From: Verrucomicrobiia bacterium
Lineage (GTDB): Bacteria > Verrucomicrobiota > Verrucomicrobiia > Opitutales > Cerasicoccaceae
Direction of reading: 5' to 3'
Length of the DNA stretch: 64,000 bases
NCBI GenBank assembly: GCA_030432235.1
Contig: JAUIHT010000006.1
Location: 334,476 to 398,475 of the forward strand
Positions 59,629 through 64,000 of the stretch are shown here, one piece after another. The first letter of the stretch is position 1, and every line of letters starts with the position of its first letter. Below the pieces are notes generated by a model. It saw only the letters and a program-made list of their open reading frames with translations. It was not told the origin of the DNA and searched no databases. A program made the translations under genes and the position numbers.

Positions 59629-61109
59629 TTTTCGGAAGCGGGTTGATCATCCTTAAGGAGTTGCAAGGACAGGGGGTAGTCATCCTCGGGTTTGCGATCC
59701 GCAGGGGCAACCAGGCTGAAGAAGACACGTACGGTGTTCGTGTTCGGATTATGTTGAAGGACCGGGCTTTGCTTGGGAGTGAGGCCACCGTCTTGAAAGG
59801 CCGTCGAGTAAGCAGCCAGGGTCGCCGGGTTGAAATCGTCCGGCGGCGAGAACTCAACCACAAACACGGTGACGCCCGGATCGAGTGTGTTTTCGCCAAT
59901 CAACGTGTCGAGGATCGTGGCTGTCTCTTCGTTGGGCTCGCGGAAGCGCCAGGAGATAGTATAAGCCAGTTCAAAGGGCTGCCCCGCGGGAGGCGGTGTC
60001 GTTGGCCGCCAGAAGGCGTTCACGTTATCGGTCGTTTCATCGACCGTATGGAATTCATACAGCACTACCTCGCCCGACGGCCACTCACCCCGTGGGGTCA
60101 CCCATGCCGACGGACGGATTTCGTAATGGGCTTCCAAATCCTCATAGGCTTTGAAACGACGATCCCGTTGTAACAACCCAAAACCCTTCAAGTCGTTAAC
60201 CGGGATGGTATTGCTCGTCGGACTATCCGGATTACGCAGGGGAAGCCAATTCCAGGTATCACCATCGTGGACCAACAGGCCGTCCGAGTCGTGCACCTCG
60301 GGCCTCCAATCAGTCACGGGGGAATCCGTATTTTCCCCGAAAAAGAACATACTCGTCAGGGGGGCAAAACAAAGCGCGGCCTCCTCTCGCGGCCAAACGC
60401 GTAAACGCACCTCCACGAGGGTATGGACGCCCGGCTGCACGGTGAACTCGTACGCACCGGTTACCGCGTCCCCCTCCAACAAAGCCAGTATGCGTAACTG
60501 CTTGCTGCCAGGCTGGGGCTTTCCCAACCAGAACTGAGTGAAGCGCGGGAAGCTTTCCGCGCCTTGGTCGATACCAACTCCGAGTCCCCGGGCAGAAAGG
60601 CCATAGGCCGAGCCCCGGGCCAGGGCGCGGAAGTAGGACGCCCCCTGAAACACGATCAAATCGTCGTAAAGCTGTGGACGATTTAGCGGGTATTTGACCC
60701 GGAAGCCTGCATAGCCAGGCAGTTTTGGCAGCCGCCCCGGATCCACTTCGGCCTTACTGTAGTCGAAGTAATCCTTAATAAATGGAATCTCCTGAACGTG
60801 ACTGTCTGTGTATTCATGGATGACCACGGGATCGCGAAACAGGTGCCCGAGGTGAAAGAACTCGATCCGGAAGGGCAGCTCATCTTCGTACCACAGGGCT
60901 CGATCCTGCCGAAAACGCAGGTGACGGTAATTGTCGTAGCTCATGCTTTCGAGCATGGCAGGTATGGTAGCCCCGGATGATTGTGCGCGAGGTTGAGACG
61001 CCAGCTCTTCGGCCATTTGACTGACCCTGGAAAAATCGATATGCTCCCGCTCGTACCCTCGTAATACGATGGTACTGATCAGCATGATGACGAAAAGAAG
61101 TCTGCTCAC
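59604..61109 (-). CDS. opgG: OpgG/MdoG-type periplasmic glucan biosynthesis protein
   Basis: About 501 residues from the GTG at 61109, which places a signal-like helix (MSRLLFVIMLISTIVLRG) at the N-terminus; a TTG at 61139 is the outer limit. Family signatures: IDFSRVSQMAEELASQP, YDNYRHLRFRQDRALWYEDE, PFRIEFFHLGHLFRDPVVIH, PGYAGFRVKYPLNRPQLYDD, VFQGASYFRALARGSAYGLS, ARGLGVGIDQGAESFPRFTQ, CFAPLTSMFFFGENT and WTYIWNP-like end WIYIWNP. OpgG branches or exports osmoregulated glucan made by OpgH. The mscS-like gene precedes it by 118 bases with direct repeats between. Confidence 0.92.
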   Translation of the reverse strand: MSRLLFVIMLISTIVLRGYEREHIDFSRVSQMAEELASQPRAQSSGATIPAMLESMSYDNYRHLRFRQDRALWYEDELPFRIEFFHLGHLFRDPVVIHEYTDSHVQEIPFIKDYFDYSKAEVDPGRLPKLPGYAGFRVKYPLNRPQLYDDLIVFQGASYFRALARGSAYGLSARGLGVGIDQGAESFPRFTQFWLGKPQPGSKQLRILALLEGDAVTGAYEFTVQPGVHTLVEVRLRVWPREEAALCFAPLTSMFFFGENTDSPVTDWRPEVHDSDGLLVHDGDTWNWLPLRNPDSPTSNTIPVNDLKGFGLLQRDRRFKAYEDLEAHYEIRPSAWVTPRGEWPSGEVVLYEFHTVDETTDNVNAFWRPTTPPPAGQPFELAYTISWRFREPNEETATILDTLIGENTLDPGVTVFVVEFSPPDDFNPATLAAYSTAFQDGGLTPKQSPVLQHNPNTNTVRVFFSLVAPADRKPEDDYPLSLQLLKDDQPASEKWIYIWNP

Positions 61110-61168
61110 AGCCGGAACTGTAATCAGTTCCCTTGCCAATCTAATTGAATTCTATGTGTTCGCCAGTC

Positions 61169-61204
61169 GAGTAGCAATTTTCAGCAGCAGAGTAGCAATT
61201 TTCA
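61169..61204. repeat. Direct repeat GAGTAGCAATTTTCA x2
   Basis: GAGTAGCAATTTTCA at 61169-61183 and 61190-61204, repeated with 21-base spacing (two helical turns), in the spacer between mscS and opgG. Confidence 0.7.
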
Positions 61205-61227
61205 ACCTAACCGCTAAATCAGGCCTG

Positions 61228-63072
61228 CTAGGTCTCGGATTCCTCCAGCCCATGCTCCGGGTCAGCCGACGGACGGCCTGAGCCGGACTTTTGTCCCGGC
61301 AGCACAGCCAGATCCTGCAAGGCCTTGGCCGCCCCTTCGTCGTGAGGGATCAGGTAGCTGCGCTGAGTCGGCACGGCTAGCTGGATGCCTGCCTTGGCGA
61401 AGCGCTCGACCACGGCGCGGTTGAACACCTGGGAGAACTCCATGTAGGCCCAATAGTCCGCCGGGTGATACCAATAGAGGACAAGGATCTGATAAGCGTA
61501 GTCCCCCACCGATTCGAAGAAAACACGCGGCGGAAAATCAGGATGATTGATGGGGCCGTTACGCTTCTCACTTTCCTCGTCGCCCTCTTTGACCGCGAGA
61601 ATATCCTGTATGATGGCGATAGCCTCATCGATTTTCTCCGCAGGGGTGGTCAGGGAAATATTCAGGCGTAATAGACGACGGATGTGTTGGCGCTCACCGA
61701 TGTTTTCGATGTCGGCCTTGGCCACGTCCTCGTTGGGGAAGGTCGTCAGGTGGCCGTCGAGTTGCCGCATCTTGGTCGAACGCAGGCCGATGGATTCGAT
61801 GACGCCGTCGTGCCCACGCACGATGACGCGTTGCCCCACCTTGAACGGCTTGTCCAACAGGAGCATGACACTGCCGAAAACATTACGCAACGACTCCTGT
61901 GCCGCCAGCGCGATAGCCAGGCCGGTCACCCCGGCGCCCGCCAATACGGTGGTGATGGAAAAGCCCAGCATGGTCGCCCCCTCGATAGCGACTGCCGCGG
62001 CCACCACGATACTGGCCACCTTGACCGAAAAACGAACCAGGCTGGAATCGATCCCTTTGCTTTCCAGACTGCGCGTCGATATGATTATTTCGGAGATGAT
62101 ACTACCGATGATAAAAACGATGCAGACCGCGCTGATAAGGACGACAAACCACTCCAGAAAGCGTATTGCCTGCAACACCTCACCGGTAACGAATATCTGC
62201 ACGGCCAAAAACCACACCGCGAAGACCGTCAGCCCAATCGTCGCCAACGGCATGACGAGACGAACGCATGCGCGTAAGCCCCGGGGCATCTGGGCGGTGA
62301 GCCTCCCCACCACGCGCCCCAGCAAGGCGAGGACGAACACCAAGCCGAAAAACACGACCAGGATGGCAATCCACTGCCAGACCCCTTGCTTGAAATAGGT
62401 GGCATGCAGCCAGCTCGGCATGTCGCGCACCCAACTGGATGGAATGAGCGGGCCGGGTGTCAAGAAGTAGGCATCATGCAGGCCGTTGGCATGCTCGTTG
62501 ACGTAGGACAGGCTCTTGACGCCCTCGTAGACCGGTTCGGCCATCTTGACCGTACGCGCGCTGAACTGAAAGCTGCCCTTGTATTCGCCACTGTCGATAT
62601 AGACGATGGAAATGACCCCATCGTCCACCAGCCACACGCCAGGATAGCCGTCCTTCATCTCGGCAAAAGCCTCTTCGCGCCCCGGCAACGTCCCTGGCGG
62701 CATGGGGCGGAAACGGCAAAAGCTTTCGTAAAGGTACACTGCCGCCTCGCAGGCAGTGGTGCGACGCACCGAGGGCGGCACCTCGCGCAAGTCAAAAAAC
62801 TGCTGCATCCGGTCTTCCATCCGACGCAGCAACTCATAGTTATGGTTGGTGTAGCCGCTTCCGATGATGATCTGGCTGTACTGATCCATCACCCGCTGGA
62901 AGGACGTCCAAGTCGCCTCCGGGCTGCTCAGGCGTGGCAGGATAAAGGTTTCATGCAGCTTGCGCGGCATGCCATCATCGACAGCGGGATCCACGATAGG
63001 ATCCGATGGCTGACCCGACAACGGGGCCGCAATCAACCATCCAAGCAGCAGTAGGAAACAAAAGCGTGTCAT
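61228..63072 (-). CDS. MscS-type mechanosensitive channel
   Basis: A 614-residue membrane protein, longer than E. coli MscS (286). A signal peptide (FCFLLLLGWLIAAPLSG) precedes a periplasmic N-domain of about 200 residues, then several membrane helices (WIAILVVFFGLVFVLALLG, LVMPLATIGLTVFAVWFLAV, FLEWFVVLISAVCIVFIIGS, VASIVVAAAVAIEGATMLGF). The channel helix and beta domain follow: GVTGLAIALAAQESLRNVFG, SVMLLLDKPFKVGQRVIVRG, GVIESIGLRSTKMRQLDGHL and TFPNEDVAKADIENIGER. It opens during hypo-osmotic shock, which fits the osmoregulated glucan genes that follow on the same strand. Confidence 0.93.
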   Translation of the reverse strand: MTRFCFLLLLGWLIAAPLSGQPSDPIVDPAVDDGMPRKLHETFILPRLSSPEATWTSFQRVMDQYSQIIIGSGYTNHNYELLRRMEDRMQQFFDLREVPPSVRRTTACEAAVYLYESFCRFRPMPPGTLPGREEAFAEMKDGYPGVWLVDDGVISIVYIDSGEYKGSFQFSARTVKMAEPVYEGVKSLSYVNEHANGLHDAYFLTPGPLIPSSWVRDMPSWLHATYFKQGVWQWIAILVVFFGLVFVLALLGRVVGRLTAQMPRGLRACVRLVMPLATIGLTVFAVWFLAVQIFVTGEVLQAIRFLEWFVVLISAVCIVFIIGSIISEIIISTRSLESKGIDSSLVRFSVKVASIVVAAAVAIEGATMLGFSITTVLAGAGVTGLAIALAAQESLRNVFGSVMLLLDKPFKVGQRVIVRGHDGVIESIGLRSTKMRQLDGHLTTFPNEDVAKADIENIGERQHIRRLLRLNISLTTPAEKIDEAIAIIQDILAVKEGDEESEKRNGPINHPDFPPRVFFESVGDYAYQILVLYWYHPADYWAYMEFSQVFNRAVVERFAKAGIQLAVPTQRSYLIPHDEGAAKALQDLAVLPGQKSGSGRPSADPEHGLEESET

Positions 63073-63146
63073 AAGCCTTACTACCTACCGATAGCAGCAT
63101 GTCTGCCACGGGCAAACTGTTTATTGCGCGAGAAAATCACGCAGAC

Positions 63147-63677
63147 TTACAGCTGCTCCATTTTTTTCAACGCCTCGGTCAGCTTGCCCTCGGCATCGCT
63201 CAGGCGTGCATCCAGATGGGTGATTGTCCGCCGCAGGCTTTTGTTCTCCACCTCAAGTTGCTTGATGGCGACCTGCTGCGTACGGACCTCCACCGCGCGC
63301 TTCGCCGCGGAGGCCACCGCAAAGAGCAGCTTGTCCTGAGTGATCTCGGACTTGATCAGATAATCCTGTGCGCCGCGCTTCATCGCTTCCACGGCCGTGT
63401 GTTCATCACCCTCTCCGGTCAGGACCACCACCGGCCAGACGCCGCCCCCGTAGATGCTGCCCAGACGCGAGAGAAACTCCAGGCCGTCCATCCGCGGCAG
63501 ACGCAAGTCGAGCACGATGCCGTCAAGCTGTACCTTTTCGCAAAAATTCAGCGCCGCCTCGGCCTCCCCCACCTCGATGACGCAGTTCTCGTCCGAGGAC
63601 TCCAGCAGGCGCCGGATGAGCCCCCGGTCCTCTGGATTGTCTTCCACCACGAGTATCTTTTTGCGTCGAGATTCCAT
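63147..63677 (-). CDS. CheY-like response regulator with C-terminal coiled coil
   Basis: A 176-residue receiver protein. The receiver (residues 6-120) has the acidic pair ILVVEDN, the phospho-acceptor Asp57 in GIVLDLRLPRMDG, Thr87 in VVLTGEGDEHT, and Lys109 in QDYLIKSE. Residues about 125-176 are a coiled coil (QVAIKQLEVENKSLRRTITH, LSDAEGKLTEALKKMEQL) rather than a DNA-binding or enzymatic output. It may dimerise or bind another signalling protein; no kinase is adjacent. Confidence 0.9.
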   Translation of the reverse strand: MESRRKKILVVEDNPEDRGLIRRLLESSDENCVIEVGEAEAALNFCEKVQLDGIVLDLRLPRMDGLEFLSRLGSIYGGGVWPVVVLTGEGDEHTAVEAMKRGAQDYLIKSEITQDKLLFAVASAAKRAVEVRTQQVAIKQLEVENKSLRRTITHLDARLSDAEGKLTEALKKMEQL

Positions 63678-63880
63678 TTTTAAGGAAGAAAGACTCTATC
63701 GGCACAAAATTGGCAAAATCAAGGGATATAAAGTATATGCGCTGGAGCCACGCACGTGAGCTTTTCTCGCTCAAACACCGCGCCCCTACTTATAATAATC
63801 AAAAAGGCTCCTAATATTAGCGCAGCTTTCCGATTTTTGTTGATCCCGTGATAAGCCCGGATCAAAAAATAGCGTCCGCC

Positions 63881-64000
63881 ATGAAGATTAAGCTGCCATC
63901 GTTTTTTACACTCTGCCTAGTATCATTTTTGACTATTGCACAATACTCTCTGGCTTTGGGGTTTACGGATTCCCACGAGGGGTTGGCGGCTAGTGACTCC
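63881..64000 (+). CDS. Exported protein, 3' truncated by the window
   Basis: An ATG at 63881 opens a frame of 40 codons that runs off the end of the window. It begins with a clear signal peptide (MKIKLPSFFTLCLVSFLTIA and a few more residues). Nothing can be said about the mature protein. The preceding 200 bases show no other gene. Confidence 0.6.
   Translation, partial: MKIKLPSFFTLCLVSFLTIAQYSLALGFTDSHEGLAASDS

Overview
The window looks like a chromosomal segment of a marine-type Verrucomicrobiota (Opitutae/Puniceicoccales-like). The clues are a PEP-CTERM autotransporter-like protein, a prepilin-like protein resembling the A component of the Verru_Chthon cassette, a type IV pilus operon organised like the Akkermansia Amuc_1098-1102 locus, a polysaccharide-degradation region rich in secreted LamG, beta-helix and propeller proteins, and frequent absence of Shine-Dalgarno sequences. 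This assignment is inference from gene content; there is no rRNA or other marker in the window.

Region 1 (1-23.6 kb) is a carbohydrate-degradation region. A truncated PEP-CTERM beta-helix protein is followed by plus-strand secreted proteins (FG-GAP repeat protein, GH43-like propeller, 1214-aa LamG/alpha-toroid protein, beta-helix lipoprotein). Then come minus-strand genes: LamG protein, 1166-aa CBM9/TIM-barrel protein, GH63-like toroid hydrolase, PL22-like propeller, a small exported protein overlapping a large prepilin-like protein, a GH4 glycosidase and a LacI-family regulator. I found a recurrent 14-bp near-palindrome, TGTACACGTGTTCA-like, upstream of the 1214-aa gene, the 1166-aa gene, the GH4 gene and lacI itself. 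It is probably the operator of this local LacI regulon. No importer is encoded here.

Region 2 (about 24.1-31.4 kb) looks like a plasmid- or phage-derived integrated element ending beside tRNA-Pro(CGG). It carries an XRE regulator, a lipoprotein, two GYF-like membrane proteins, a DUF932-like protein, two small overlapping membrane/lipoprotein genes, a RecB-like nuclease, a replication-initiator-like protein and several strong hairpins. No integrase, transposase or Zot-type ATPase is visible.

Region 3 (31.5-45.1 kb, minus strand) has a stand-alone 5'-3' exonuclease, a giant 1834-aa secreted propeller/Ig-like/pre-peptidase protein, and the pilus assembly operon: TPR-secretin, two bitopic alignment proteins, a PilM-PilN fusion and a small exported protein.

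Region 4 (45.2-55.3 kb, plus strand) holds a TolC/MacA/MacB-type tripartite exporter, SixA phosphatase, a YbgC-type thioesterase, CtaG-like protein, an SLC13 transporter with two RCK_C domains and a RodZ-like protein. The spacers between these genes carry inverted repeats that start at or just after the stop codons, several sharing the core GATGAAAGCAGAAAGATGAA.

Region 5 (55.3-64 kb, mostly minus) has a coiled-coil membrane protein, an amino-acid-type solute-binding protein, and an osmotic-adaptation cluster: MscS channel, OpgG, an unknown tail-anchored protein and OpgH. A response regulator and a truncated exported protein close the window.
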